From Sipunculus nudus (lineage: Eukaryota > Annelida > Sipuncula > Golfingiida > Sipunculidae): a DNA stretch of 64,000 bases. Below the pieces are notes generated by a model that saw nothing but the letters and a program-made list of their open reading frames with translations, was not told where the DNA came from and did not search any database. Position 1 is the first letter of the stretch; every line of letters starts with the position of its first letter. A program made the translations under genes and the position numbers. Positions 1 through 12,122 of the stretch are shown here, in pieces. The DNA lies in assembly GCA_026874595.1 (NCBI GenBank), contig CM049306.1, forward strand, positions 23,729,019 to 23,793,018, given 5' to 3'.

Positions 1-821
1 GAAACTCCTCAAATAACACCAGGCAAAAACACAACAACAAGCAAATCTGCAGACTTCACAACCTCCGGGCTCAGTCTGCAAACTACGACAGCGGGAGAAC
101 CACAGGTTACAGGGGAATTCTCTAATATAACGACATCCCAAGATATGACATCTGTTACAATGGATACCACAACCCCAAGAAATTTTACGATAGTTACAAA
201 ACCATCCAATTCTACGGATGTTCCTCCAAACACGTCACCAGTTACCATGAATACCACAACTAAAGGGAATTATACCGAAGTTACAAAACCATCCAATTCT
301 ACTGATGTTCCTCTAACCACGTCATCAGTTACCATAGATACCACAACTCCAAGAAATTTTACATTAGTTACAAAACCATCCAATTCTACTGATGTTTCTC
401 TAAACACGTCATCAGTTGCCATGATTACCACAACTCTGGGGAATTATACCGAAGTTACAAAACCACCAAATTCTACTGATGTTCCTCTAACCACGTCATC
501 AGTTACCATGGATACCACAACTCCAAGAAATTTTACATTAGTTACAAAACCATCCAATTCTACTGATGTTTCTCTAAACATGTCATCAGTCACCATGAAT
601 ACCACAACTTCAGTTAGCCTGGAGACAACAGGTTACGCAGAAACAGGGACGCCAGGTGTCACCACCAGTCCCCCAATCAGAACCACCAGACGACCGAGTG
701 GAGGTCTCTCCAGGGGAGGCAGAATAGCGATAACGGTGGTTTTTAGTTTACTGGCCGTCGGCCTTATTATAGCCGGAAGTGTTCTGCTAGTGAAGTATTA
801 CAGAAGAAAACAACAAGAACG
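1..821 (+). CDS. Mucin-like single-pass membrane glycoprotein, 3' coding exon (5' partial)
   Basis: Frame 1 is open from the window edge, so the N-terminus and signal peptide lie upstream. The visible protein is a Thr/Ser/Asn-rich ectodomain. It holds five 29-residue (87-bp) repeats at 163-597 that alternate between two subtypes, one with PRNFT and one with GNYTEV, giving a 58-residue higher-order unit. Each repeat has several N-X-S/T sequons plus Thr clusters, implying dense N- and O-glycosylation. After a basic stretch comes one hydrophobic span (IAITVVFSLLAVGLIIAGSV, about 724-795) and a basic stop-transfer segment (KYYRRKQQ). Reading through gives a short tail ending in RYD and a TAG at 829-831. 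A GTATGA donor at 822 allows splicing to 1543 in phase. A cell-surface mucin or adhesion role is inferred from architecture; the specific gene is not recognised. Confidence 0.72.
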
Positions 822-1070
822 GTATGATTAGCCATGACTCACGATGTTGGCTTTTACATATCTTCCACTATTGTTAAAGCAAGCAAAGTTCACTATTTTT
901 TTTAAACGGACAGCCCGATATTGTATCCTGCAAAATAATTTTGTTTTCTCTGTATAGCATAACATCTTAGTCTCTCATTTTTATATTTCATTTGCATTTC
1001 GTACTTTGAGATTTTCAAACTAAACATTTGATGAAATGTTAAAATGTTCGTTATTATTTCGGTTCCCTTG

Positions 1071-1075
1071 TCTCT

Positions 1076-1118
<43 letters not shown>
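1071..1118. repeat. (CT)n microsatellite
   Basis: About 48 bases of CT dinucleotide with a few TTT interruptions at the left. It lies in the proposed last intron of the first mucin-like gene. Confidence 0.95.
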
Positions 1119-1121
<3 letters not shown>

Positions 1122-1542
1122 ACCGATTTAATTTGTTGAACTAAAAGAAAGTGAGAGGCTTTATTGTGCACCTGTCATTGTACCTCATCAAAACATCACT
1201 GCACGGCTCACTGTATTTTCCAAATATAAAAATTGGTTTGTTTCTTTTTAGTTCACAATACACGGCAACAGAACTCTATCCTATAATTAAGGGAAATTAC
1301 ACTGCTTTCGTTACATCCCTTCTCTGTATTAATTTTTCAAGCTTTAAAACAAGCACGTTCACTTCGAGGCATACGCTGGCGCCGACTAGTGTACTTAAGT
1401 GAATTTTAATTCTGATGTGTGCAGACAAGTGTATTTTTGAATGAACATTTAAATTAGATCAATGTTACATATGAAAGCATGCTTTAAATAGCGAATGGCG
1501 AACCTCATTGTAAATTAAATATATTTTTTTTTATTTTTGCAG

Positions 1543-1600
1543 GTATGGACCACTACGGGAAGAACACACTGGGGATATCGTCATGGTGCCCGTCAGATAA
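1543..1600 (+). CDS. Proposed terminal exon of the first mucin-like gene
   Basis: A T-rich tract ending in GCAG at 1539-1542 precedes this exon. Joining CG (820-821) to G (1543) restores an Arg codon and continues through a tail reading RYGPLREEHTGDIVMVPVR before a TAA at 1598-1600. The tail is acidic then hydrophobic, as expected of a small cytoplasmic domain. The other mucin gene in the window also has an intron just after its basic juxtamembrane segment, which supports the model. The donor (GTATGA) is weaker than consensus. Retention of the intron would give the shorter RYD ending. Confidence 0.5.
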
Positions 1601-2504
1601 GACTCATACTCGCCAAGTACCAAACTTCTTGCACAACTTTACAAAGTATGACCATCATTTCAATTAACAAACATTCCCATTATATTATATTATTACCAAG
1701 ACAACTGATAAGTAACGTAATTTTTTAAAGACAATTAAAAAAGCAACACATGTCGGTATTTTATCTGTAAATAACTAATTCTCATTTTGTTTATCTGTTT
1801 GCCTGTACCAACTACCGAGCGGAGACCATGCGTGATAGCATATAACAGTGCATTAACCAACAAACCTCAAATGATAATTTAGCCTTATAACTCACAGGAA
1901 AACAATGGGTCAGCCAGCGTTTTTAATTAATTTATAAAAAAAAATCCATGACGATGCCCTCCAAGCAGCTGATCTCATCGTATCGGTCTATTTTTTTTTG
2001 CCCTTAGAACTAGAGTTCTCTTAATTATTAAAAGTTGGCGTCTAAAATAGAAAATCTACTTGCAATGTCATCTTATCTTTGCTCATTCGCTCAAATTGAA
2101 AGACAAAATTCAACGAAATTATCTATGCAAAATATGATAGAAATGAGATTTTATACGATATCAATGCCAGTTATCTGGTTTCTCTTACAAGTTAAAATAA
2201 TGTGTGACTCATGGGCCATTGATGAGCCAAAAGTTATGCCACAAGCTGCACCACAAAATGCGCCACAAGTTATGATATCATTACAGTTAAGCCTAATATT
2301 GGCCTTAGATTTAACCTTTGGAGGACTGTTTTAATTATTCTCAAGTGCTGATCAAAAGTAGGAGTAATACTTGAATCTTCTATATGGAAGATTTATTGTA
2401 CATTCCTATTATATAGGAGTCTTGTAAATATTTTTTTTTCAACAATATTCAAACTTACTATATGACTACTTCATTATTGTGCGAACGTCAGTATATCGTG
2501 TGTG

Positions 2505-2508
<4 letters not shown>

Positions 2509-2547
<39 letters not shown>
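2509..2547. repeat. (GT)n microsatellite
   Basis: Uninterrupted TG dinucleotide run of about 39 bases. Confidence 0.95.
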
Positions 2548-2549
<2 letters not shown>

Positions 2550-3703
2550 TTGCCCTCCCACAAAGCTTAGAAGGAATTAAATAAACATAAAAATAATTAT
2601 TTCTTTAGAAATGTTAATAATTAATCATGATAACACCTTTAATAAATTAGGCCATCCTGACAAACCAAAATAACATAGATTAATAGTACCTGGCTATAGC
2701 AGCAGAATGTCCCGGCCTGTCGAGTAAAACCGGTTGGCCTGGCCGGCGACAGTAACTTAGTATAAAAAAAACAATATCTGTTCTAGGCCGACAAGGTGAA
2801 TAGCTTATTTTTTCTAGAATTTCGTTATGAAAATTAGTTTACTGAAGCTATTTTTCATGAACAGGCATGCATTAGCAAAAGACAAAACAGTACAACTCTC
2901 ACATGCTGAAGTGTAGGGAAAAACAACGGCGTGAGACGCAATATCCGGCGTTCCTGTCAACGTATATTATTCTATTTCCAAAAAAATGATGTCTAAAAGT
3001 GGGCTCGCGGGAGCCCTGCCCCCCTTTAAATCCGTCCTTTGAACTCTCTTGACAAGCAAACATTTCTTTGACCTTGCAGATGCTATGTGCTATCTAGCTT
3101 TTCTTTATTTGTTTTTATAAATGTCTTGTCTAAAGCTATAAAATATTTTATCTTGTAAATTTAAATTAAAGAATTTTCAAACAATGAGAAGTTGTGTTTT
3201 GTTTTCAATTACCTCCGCCAGATGGCAGATGAATCCGTATTATATGAGGGATGATGGTCGCGTTTTCATCAGCTGAAAAGAGTTTGGGCCAACGGTCTTT
3301 GTTTTTCGACAGAGCATTTCGGTTGTGTGGGGTGCAATATTTTGATTTTCAATCCGATTCACAGGCCATAAGCACACTGAGAATATCTGTCTGTTTGAGA
3401 GAGAATTCTCTGTAGTTGCAATTCAAATATACAATGATTTGAATTGTGATTTTGGTTAAAAATGACTTATAATTCTAATCTTAATTAATCTTAATGTGTG
3501 TTACAACAGACTTATTGTTTAAAGTATTCTTCAGTTATCCTTAGTTGTAATCTAGAAAAAAATCTTGAAAAAAAGGCAAATACTTCTATGGCGGACGCTG
3601 ATAAATTGTTTTAATGTAGACATTCTATAGATTAAGTCTTTAAACGCATTTGATATAACATTTCCTTATAAACAGTTTTACACAGTAATACGCAGTAACA
3701 AAC

Positions 3704-3707
<4 letters not shown>

Positions 3708-3776
<69 letters not shown>
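3708..3776. repeat. (TA)n microsatellite
   Basis: Uninterrupted AT dinucleotide run of about 69 bases, one of at least ten such tracts in the window. Confidence 0.95.
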
Positions 3777-3777
<1 letters not shown>

Positions 3778-4479
3778 CCTTTTTCCTGTGGAAAGGCCTG
3801 AACATAAAAGGATGAAATATTGAAATATGATTAACAAATATTTCAAGTTCCTATTTGTCTTTGATTTGTGTATGTGCTCTTTGGGTGTCTCTGTTTGTTC
3901 GATATCTAAATATTTGTCTTCATTATTTTGTTTTTATCGACTTTGTTCCTCCAAAGCTGTGATTCTAATCTCTAATGTTACTTTCTTTTGTCACAAGTAC
4001 ACATTCAAACTGACATTAAATACGATACATTAAAATCAAATTTCTATCCATACAATTCCCAATTGTTTTAACATTTACGAAGGTATAACTCCAAAAGTAT
4101 GATATTTTTTCTAATTGTAAAATAAAAGATGTGTAGAGTGATACCTACGGTAGTGAAAACTGCAGACAGCAGAGTTGTTTTAAGTGCATGCAGGTGTCAA
4201 GTCTAGGGACATGAAATTAACAAATTTGCGTCTTGTATATTTCATTGTCGCAGCTGGTGATTACTATCCAAGTCAATCTGCCAAAGTTTAAGTGGTGTCT
4301 CTTTCATCCCCCAGGTTGACTTCGAGGTATAAAAATGTGTATGTTATAGCACAAATTTTCCTTAATTTTCAAAGTTCTTCACAGGAACCCTCCAGATCAT
4401 TAACATTTTAACATTTACTTCACTGGACTACGTCACTACAGGCCATTGAATTCTCTTTGAAACCGTTATCAGAAAAAAG

Positions 4480-4982
4480 CTGTACCTGAACGTGAGGTAA
4501 GTAAACTTAATTAGGTAAATATAATAGTTTCTGGGAGAGTATTCCTGGCAAATCGGCCAAATAATTTTAACTCCCCTACATGACATGTACTGAAGATTAA
4601 TATTATGATACATGTTTGATCTTGACATACGCACACAAAAAAAACGGTCCTTGTAAAATTAAGTCCTTTTATATAGTACTTTTTATATAGTATTTGTTAT
4701 TTAATTTTTAATAAGTTTATACACACCCATGATGATATGCTTTGTCTATGTAAGAAATGTACACACAAACTTTGTTGGCATATAAAGCCTTTAAACAAGA
4801 AAATCTTCATAATGCATAATATTAATCTCATACTAAAATCCGTATTTGTGTGTGCGTCATATGAAGGAGAGGTAAAGTGACACAAATTTTCTGGGAAAGT
4901 GATTTTGGCAAACGGCTGAATACTTTGCACTCCCTTTTGACTGATAGTGAAGGTGGTATGTTCATACACGTTTGATTTTGAC
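4480..4982. repeat. Two diverged tandem copies of a roughly 360-bp-period repeat
   Basis: The segments near 4530-4625 and 4889-4985 align by eye. Both run from TTCTGGGA-AGT through TGGCAAA-CGGC and ACTCCC to ATAC-A-GTTTGAT-TTGACA. The two short minus-strand frames that look alike across these segments are a by-product of the DNA similarity. No function is apparent. Confidence 0.55.
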
Positions 4983-5149
4983 ACTACAAGGTTACTGATA
5001 ACAAGATCAGACCTATATACAATCCTTTACGACTGTGATTATTGGGTACTTATAGTGTAACCCATTGAGAAGGGTCGTGCTGACAAAAAGCAGAAATGCC
5101 TGTTGCGTCACTGACCGACTGACGGATAGTGTATATAACTATATTCAAC

Positions 5150-5212
5150 CAATGAACCTCGGCCCACACACTACCAATATACCTGTTAATGATTTTAGCA
5201 GTGATCTCGTGT
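5150..5212 (+). repeat. Short segment resembling the 5' region of the LINE at 6328
   Basis: TGAACCTCGGCCCAC followed by a looser match ending in GTGATCTCRTG recurs at about 6331-6380, at the start of the decayed LINE. It could be a fragment of another copy or chance similarity plus a shared core. Confidence 0.35.
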
Positions 5213-5633
5213 TCTAACAAACTGTTTCCTCGGATATATATATATAGTATCACCGGTCTATCCGATTCATTCACAGACAGGGATAAATTTCAATAAAAAC
5301 GTTTACAAAACCTGACTGAAAAATACGAAGGGCATTTCTAGGTGTAAGGACTATTTATAGAGCCTACATACGGCATTGATACTCCCGCCAAACCGAAATT
5401 AATGACCTGATCATGTCACAGCTGTCTACTGTGTATACTCTATCAATGAGCAAAGTTCAGTGATTTGTATTAGGGAGTTCACGTGGACGGACGATGGAGT
5501 ATTTCATGAGTACATTCTATAGAGAAAGATGAGCACATGATAGATAAGATGAATATATAATTATTGAGACCACATGGCAAATGGTAATGGCACTATCTGA
5601 CTCTAGAGATGTGCCATAAAATCGATTTTCGTT

Positions 5634-6327
5634 TGTTACAGGTGTTTATTGTGAACATGGGCGTAACTCGTGTTGTAGTTGCACTCTCAGTTTAATCCGT
5701 ACTGGTTGAACTCTCGTTGTCATGCTAGCTTGGGGCTTTCTCGCCTGGCCGAGCCGGGTCGGGCTCACATGTGGACCCTGGTATGTAGAGACACAGCAAT
5801 GTTCTTCTAGATGATTCCTGTAACGCGTGTTTACTGTGTATTATGTTAGATCCTTTAGACTGTTCGAGAAGTGGAAAATTCTCGGCTTGGGGCAAGAAGT
5901 TATAAATAGGGGTCTGTGTTTTAAAGCAGATAGAGATGAGAGAATATTCCAGCGGACACAGACGTGTGTATGTCAGTGGGACCTGTCCGATAATCCAGTA
6001 ATTTCAGGGATTCAGCTTTTACTAACTCTATACAATTTAATGCTGCCTGCCTCAAGTTTTCTTTCTGGATTGTTACAAGAGCTTTACATTGGACTGTTAT
6101 TATCCGAGATAATTCGTGTGAACTGTTCTCCGGCTTATACATTTTAAAGGACTTATCGTTGTGACAGTGGAGGTATCCAGGTACTGTGTACTTTGTTTTT
6201 TCTACTGTGTGATTGTATTGATTTGTTGTCATACTATTGTTATACGGTGTAATTGTATTGATTTAGTGTATTGAAATGTTAGGGTTGTTTTAAGAATAAT
6301 TAACGTTATTTGTTAACAAAAACCCAC
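5634..6327 (+). mobile_element. Solo LTR, left part (interrupted by a LINE)
   Basis: The sequence begins TGTTACAG, is preceded by CGTT (5630-5633), and matches the intact solo LTR at 44776-45565 along most of its length. Shared landmarks are a TATAAATAG box (5901-5909), ATTCCAGCGGACAC, repeated TTGTATTGATT blocks, and TTATTTGTTAACAAAAA just before the break. The LTR resumes at 11221 and ends GTAACA at 11351, followed by CGTT. Removing the LINE gives an LTR of about 825 bp with a 4-bp target-site duplication, as for Ty3/Gypsy-type elements. No internal retroviral-like genes remain. Confidence 0.85.
5901..5909 (+). promoter_or_regulatory. TATA box of the interrupted solo LTR
   Basis: TATAAATAG, conserved at the equivalent place in the second solo LTR (44957-44965). 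It probably sets the U3/R boundary a few tens of bases downstream. Confidence 0.6.
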
Positions 6328-6723
6328 TGAACCTCGGCCCACCGACGTCATCAATTTATGCGATGGACGTGATCTCATGACTACGCATCGAACGAGCCAA
6401 AATTATTAGTTTTTTAAAGGGAGAGAGGAAGATTTCAACGGAAATTGTATCTCAATACATGGTGCGTGAAAAAGGACTATCTAACAGATCAAGGTTGGTT
6501 AAAGAACTGTTTGAATTTCGGCAAATAGCGAGCTTTTAATCGGGGCCTATTGTGGTTGCTATAGCAACCACCGTGAATTCCTTGTATTAACGCCCAGTGA
6601 CAACTCGCCTTATATGAAGTTGTTGGTGTAATATTAGGTAATATACACTACAGATATGTTATGATTACGATATTAATAGAGAATATTTGAAAAAAAAATA
6701 CATATATAAATAAATATAGGCTG

Positions 6724-8006
6724 ATGGCTCGCTTATGCTCGAAGTGCAAACAGCAAAAAAATGTGTGGACCTTCGTATAGATGATGACCTGTATTGCCTA
6801 GACTGTGCCATTGAAAAAATGGCCGAGGGTATATAAAAAAATATGTATAGGCCGCCATCAAACTGAGGAAAAGGTGATTAAGAACAATGCGGAGGAACAA
6901 GCAAACGCTGGGAGGAAATCGAGAAGCGAAGGAAACACATCTAATGTAGATAAAACAAGGGAATTATATGACTGTGTCAATAACTGTCTGCTGTCATACG
7001 TCCAGTACTACATAAATAGGTCTTCAGCGGATAATTTACGTGCTGTAGTTAGCAGGTTTTACGAGAGAAATGAAATCTGTACGACGAAAATCCTGTTATG
7101 GACAGTCGGTAGCACTAAAATACTTGGTGAGCAACCAAGTAGGGTGACATCAAGTTCAAGAACAGCAAGAGAAGCTGATGCAGCGGATATTGTATCTGGT
7201 TTTCAAAAGCTGGACAACAAAATATCAGTCTCCTAAGTTTTGGTGCATGTGACCTTGAACGATTACAAAGGTTTGCACCCGAACAGATGGAACATTTAGC
7301 AGTCCTGGATATGATTAACAAACTAGACCAGAGACTTAAGTTGGTAGAAGTAAGATCAGAGCAAACTTCTGATTCAGTTGCAGCCCAAACCGCGAATGTG
7401 CATCAGGAACTAATCAAAGTTGAAAGTAACAGGGACGCTAGTCACGAGAAGAAAGGTGTAGGCCCAAGCCAGTCCCTTCAGGATACTAGCAAGATACCCT
7501 CGCCCAGGCTACTCAGTGACGTGATTAAAGAAGGCCCTGGCCACAGGCTTATAAATAAAAATAAAATCTCTACGGAAAATAAAGCAAGCTCTATGCCTGA
7601 AACTGATCTAGGTGCACACCACACTGAAAACGACGGTTTCCAGTTTCAGAAACATGAGAAACGACGACAGCTAAGACGAAACAAGCCCACGGTTATCGGT
7701 AAGAAGGATCATGACACGATAAAAGGTGATCCAAGAACTGTCAACCTCTTTGTGAATAGAGTCAGTAATGACGTAGATGATAGTGAATTAAAGGATTATA
7801 TTCTTAACGAAGGAGTAAATGTGATGGGTATTGAGAAAGTATCACATGAAGATTCATTAATGAAATCGTATAAGATTAAGATAAATATTAATGATATAGA
7901 TAAAGTAATGGATGAGGCATTCTGGCCGACTGGTATTGGGTGCAGAAAATTCTTTATAAGGAGAGAGTACCCGGATAAGAGATCTACAAATGAAAACCAC
8001 CATTAA
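6724..8006 (+). pseudogene. LINE ORF1 relic (zinc-finger, coiled region, RRM-like C-terminus)
   Basis: An ATG at 6724 opens a Cys pair (CSKC). After a frame change a second pair (YCLDC) follows, suggesting an N-terminal CxxC-CxxC zinc finger. A helical segment follows at about 6955-7105 (ELYDCVNNCLLSYVQ onwards) that resembles one in the ORF1 region of the intact LINE. The last 239-codon frame (7287-8006) begins with a charged helical stretch. It ends with an RRM-like nucleic-acid-binding domain: NLFVNRVSNDVDDSELKDYI, then a terminal FWPTGIGCRKF motif matching FWPHGTYARIW in the intact copy. At least two frame breaks make it nonfunctional. Confidence 0.65.
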
Positions 8007-11000
8007 TTCTATTGCTATGCCAACTAACAATCTGAAAAACTTGAAAATTATATCATATAACCAAACTGGTATAGTAAATGATATAAAAAGGTATTATATC
8101 AAAACACTTATCGATGCTCATTTAATACTTTTACAGGAGACATGGTTGATTAAGGAACGAGAATCATTTCTAGCTTCTATACATGATAAGTATATGTTCA
8201 CAGCTCAAACAGGTATTGATAGCTCAAGAGATATACTCTATGGTCGGCCTCATGGAGGAGTGGCCATACTATGGCACCAATCACTCTCTGCCTGTGTCCA
8301 GCCACTAAACCTTGGGTCAAATCGCTTATGCGCAGTATCCCTGAGACTGTCAGACGGTTCTAGTGTCATATTAATTTGTATATACTTACCGTGTGATAAT
8401 CGTTCCAAAACTGATGTTAATGAGGAATTTCTTGGCACCTTAAATAAGCTTCAGCAAGCACTCGAAATTTACAATGAAAATCCAGTTATTATTGCTGGGG
8501 ACTGTAATATGGACTTATGCAGGCATAATAGTCATACAAAGTACTTAAAAACTTCTGTGCTAATAACAATCTATATTTTGCTTGGAATAGCCTGCAGGCT
8601 CTGCCTGATCAGACTTACAGGAACTGTGAGGGAGAGGGTACTTCCACACTTGATCACTTCATCTGCTCAGGTGATATTTATAAATCAATTTGTCATGTGG
8701 GAATTATAGATGACCCATCGAATGCCTCTAATCATAATCCAGTGCTTATGAAATGTGATATTCGTGTGGATAAATATAGAGTTAATTGTGATATTTACCC
8801 TAAACGTGATCAGGTTGAATGGTTTAATGCTACTAAGGATGCGATTCAGGGATACAAAAACACAGTCGATATAAATTTAGAAAAAAAATTAATATTTCTA
8901 ATGATATTATAACATGCTCCAACAATACCTGTTCATCACATACCAAAAAAAAAACATATAGATAAGCTTTATGCAGATATTGTTCAAAGTTGTGTAGATG
9001 CAAGTTACAAGTGGCTACCACACCGAAAACAAACAAGCTCTAACAGAAAAAGAATACCATACTGGTCAGAGACGGTAAAACCAATTAAAGAACAGTCCTT
9101 GTTCTGGCACTGGTTATGGATACAGAATGGTCGCCCAAATACAGGACATGTGGCTGTAATTAGACGTAGGACCCGTGCAGAATATCACAGAATATTGAGA
9201 AACTGCCAAAGACAAGAGAATAACCTACGTAAGCAACTTATGGCAGACATGATAAATAAAAGTCGAGATAGAGACTTATGGACCGAAGTAAAGAAGATGA
9301 AGTCAGGTGGCCCTTCACAGACCAGGACTGTTGATTATAAATTTACTAGTACAGAAATTGCAAGTCACATCGGGGAAAATACAGACACTTATATAATAGC
9401 CTTCCAGATAAAGCGGAGAAACTTAATAATATTATTAATCAGGCAATCAAAATCATATCACCAAAGGATACTCTCAACATTAGTGTATCCGACGTTAGGA
9501 TGGCTGTCAATCATTTAAAAACTGGTAAATCTGATGGAAGATCGATTTTACAGTATGACCATATCATTAGTGGAACACACCGTTTGTATGTATATATATA
9601 TATCAATTTTACTTCATTTTATGATTTTACATGGACATGTCCCAGCGGATATGAATACTTACGTAATTATACCTATATACCGAAAGACCCAAGAGGTGAC
9701 CTTACCTGTAGTGATAACTACAGGGGTATTTCATTGACAAGTTGTTTCAGCAAACTACTTGATAGTGTTATTATTCAGAAAAATGTAGATAAACTTGGCT
9801 CTTCTCCACTGCAATATGCTTTTAAGAAGGGGCATTCGACTAACATGTGCACAGTAGTGCTGAAGGAGGTTATTTCACATTACATATGGAACGGGTCATC
9901 AGTTTACAGTTGTTTTGTTGATGCGTCACGCGCTTTTGACAGAATTAATATTCCCAAGTTTACTCATGAAACGCAATGTTTCACCTACTGTCATTAGAAT
10001 ACTAGCAGATATCTACCAGAGACATGTTATTAAGACAAAATGGAATGATGTTGAATCTGAACAGTTTGGTGCTAATAATGGTGTACGCCAAGGGGGTGTA
10101 TTATCCCCCCCTTCTGTTTAATATTTATATGGACGAGCTTTTAAAACGTCTCACAAATATGGGAATATGATGTTATATTGAAAATTATTTTGCTGGTGCT
10201 GTTGGCTATGCGGACGATCTTACGCTCTTATGTCCGACTCGAACGGGGCTTCAACAGATGGTTAAAGTATGTGAAACGTTTGCTGAAGAATTTGATATGT
10301 TATATAACGAAAAGAAAACAAAATGTGTTATTTTTAACAGGGTGTATCCAGCTAGATCAGATAAGATCGTTTTAAATGGTGTAACCCAATAGAATGGCAA
10401 GATTCTGTACAGTACTTGGGGAATACAGTAACTTGGAACTTGTCAGATAACAATGACGTCTTCGGTAAAAGAGTCAAATTTATTGCTAGCTTTTACACCT
10501 TAACGGCGCATTTCGGCAAGGTTAAGAACAGGCTATTTCACTCTTATTGTTGTTCCTTTTACGGCTGTCAAACCTGCAGGTTATTAAAGCATAAGTCAAT
10601 TGATCGATTAAGTACATCATATAATAAGGCTCTGCGTCACCTATGGCACTTACCATACAACTTGCACAAGAATATTGTACATGGATTGGCGGGCTCTCCG
10701 GCTCTGATAAATATAATCAGCTCACGCTTTATAAATTTATTTCTGAACATGCAGGATGTTGCAAATGACTTTGTAAATTTTCTGACAAAGAGAGCTCATT
10801 ATACCTCAATTGGTGTACTTGGAGACAACTTACGATATCTGGAAAGTCAGATGCACAACCATGGGATACAACGCGACATTAGAAATATAAAGATACTTAA
10901 GAGACAGTTGATGATGGTAACAGCATCCATTAACATAGATTTACTGTCAGAATTGATAGAATGCAAAGATGGGATATGTACCTCGCATTTGACCTCCGAT

Positions 11001-11126
11001 GAGGTTAAAACGCTAATTGATTTATTATCATCCGATTTTGTAATAGGTACGGACAGAACTTTCATTTTTCCTTCCTTCTTTCTGTATATCTTTCATTTAT
11101 TTCATATTTCCTTTCATTGCATATAA
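7990..11126 (+). pseudogene. LINE ORF2 relic (APE endonuclease and reverse transcriptase)
   Basis: The first 239 codons carry APE motifs: ISYNQTG, LLQETWL, GGVAILWH and IAGDCNMDL. The expected SDH motif survives after a frameshift as SNHNPV, a D-to-N change. Reverse transcriptase follows in separate frames: DNYRGISL (about 9711), QYAFKKGHST, SCFVDASRAFD (catalytic Asp, about 9915), NGVRQGGVLSP (about 10078) and VGYADDLTLL (catalytic Asp pair, about 10201-10230). A 236-codon C-terminal frame (10416-11126) completes it. At least six frame breaks and several stops show it is dead. Its YADD box differs from the LADD of the intact LINE. Confidence 0.85.
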
Positions 11127-11152
11127 TGTACTGTACTTCCTTGTACGAATAA

Positions 11153-11154
<2 letters not shown>

Positions 11155-11219
<65 letters not shown>
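11155..11219. repeat. (TA)n tract at the 3' end of the decayed LINE
   Basis: 65 bases of AT dinucleotide directly after AATAAAG and directly before LTR sequence resumes, so it forms or grew from the LINE 3' tail. Confidence 0.9.
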
Positions 11220-11220
<1 letters not shown>

Positions 11221-11351
11221 TGACTTTCTAACCATTCCCCTATAGACATTTAACGCTGCCTAGTGTTACAGAATCTGATTTTTCTTTATCACTTTGACAA
11301 ACTTTATGTTCATCACGCATACGTGATCTGTTGATATTAGGTTCCGTAACA
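11221..11351 (+). mobile_element. Solo LTR, right part
   Basis: The sequence resumes the LTR with CATTCCCCTATAGACATTTA, then GCCTAGTGTTACAGAATCTG, and ends TTCCGTAACA. The next four bases, CGTT (11352-11355), repeat the four before the LTR start. The second solo LTR has this part contiguous with the left part, which proves the LINE is an insertion. Confidence 0.85.
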
Positions 11352-11355
11352 CGTT

Positions 11356-12122
11356 AAAAAACTCATGTTGGTTATGATAACCCCTCATTTGCATAATTAT
11401 GCATATGCAAATTACTTCAATAATTTTGGCAATGATCTAATCTTTATCAAATCAAAGATAGCATTTAGATGTAGACGCCACCATAATTTGTTTGTTTATC
11501 TATATTATTATTGACGGTGGTCTAACGAGACTTTTTTCACCCCACGGATATGAACGTTTTTGGTTTTGAGCTGTCGTGAATCATGCACAGTGTCATTTCC
11601 CATATTTTCTCAATAAATCCGAAGATATTTCGCATAATATTTTCAATGGGAGATTGCAGGCTTTGCAGCGCCATCTGACGGTAACTTCGAGTGTGTATCA
11701 CGGCAGAGAGCAGTTTAATACTATGAATCGGGACCTAAGGGCCTCCGTACCTTTGCATTTTTGATTATTGCAAAATATTCATTTGTTCATAGAAAACCGA
11801 CAAACTATTTGATTCTATAAATAGATGATATGGTAAGTAGGCTTTGAAATAAACCTTTGTCTTATTTATTGTTTGTTATTTACAAATTACCTTTAGGCAT
11901 GTTATAGTTTAGCCAGTCTTCTGTATATTCAAAGCATCATCTGTCGTATTTGCGATGAAACTAAACTGGTCTTCAGGTTCAAAATAATTAACGGTAAGGG
12001 ACGCTAGCCTGGTATATAAAGTGAGATATAGGGCAAAAATGTAATTTCGGGAATGGCCGTCTTGATTTGTATATCATACAGGATGGCATCATCCAGATTC
12101 TTGAAAAGTTCCCTCAACAGAT
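11356..12122. other. No supported feature
   Basis: Unique-looking AT-rich sequence with only short frames. A GCAGCGCCATCT motif near 11664 recurs near 46270, but I can attach no function to it. Confidence 0.5.

Larger units (their letters stand above)
1601..5149. other. Intergenic stretch without a supported gene
   Basis: Reading frames here are short and low in complexity. The stretch holds a (GT)n tract (2509-2547), a 69-base (TA)n tract (3708-3776), an AATAAA at about 2579 that could serve the upstream mucin gene, and the diverged tandem repeat at 4480-4982. I see no domain, RNA gene or convincing exon. Confidence 0.6.
6328..11220 (+). mobile_element. Decayed full-length LINE (APE-type non-LTR retrotransposon)
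   Basis: This 4.9-kb insertion splits the solo LTR. In order it has a 5' leader, an ORF1 relic, an APE endonuclease plus reverse transcriptase ORF2 relic, and a 3' end AATAAAG running into 65 bases of (TA)n. Coding parts are broken by many frameshifts and stops. Its ORF1 C-terminal domain and its AATAAAG 3' end resemble those of the intact LINE at 53921-59891, so the two are related. No clear target-site duplication is visible at the LTR junctions. The clade is not assigned. Confidence 0.85.

Noticed and set aside
2035-2334. 99-codon frame with repeated PQAAPQNAPQ text
   Set aside because: It does not begin with ATG at the stated edge, it has no domain, and the repeated text comes from a short local CCACAA repeat.
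5827-6232. Overlapping 106- and 103-codon frames on opposite strands
   Set aside because: Both lie within the R region of the solo LTR and have no domain.
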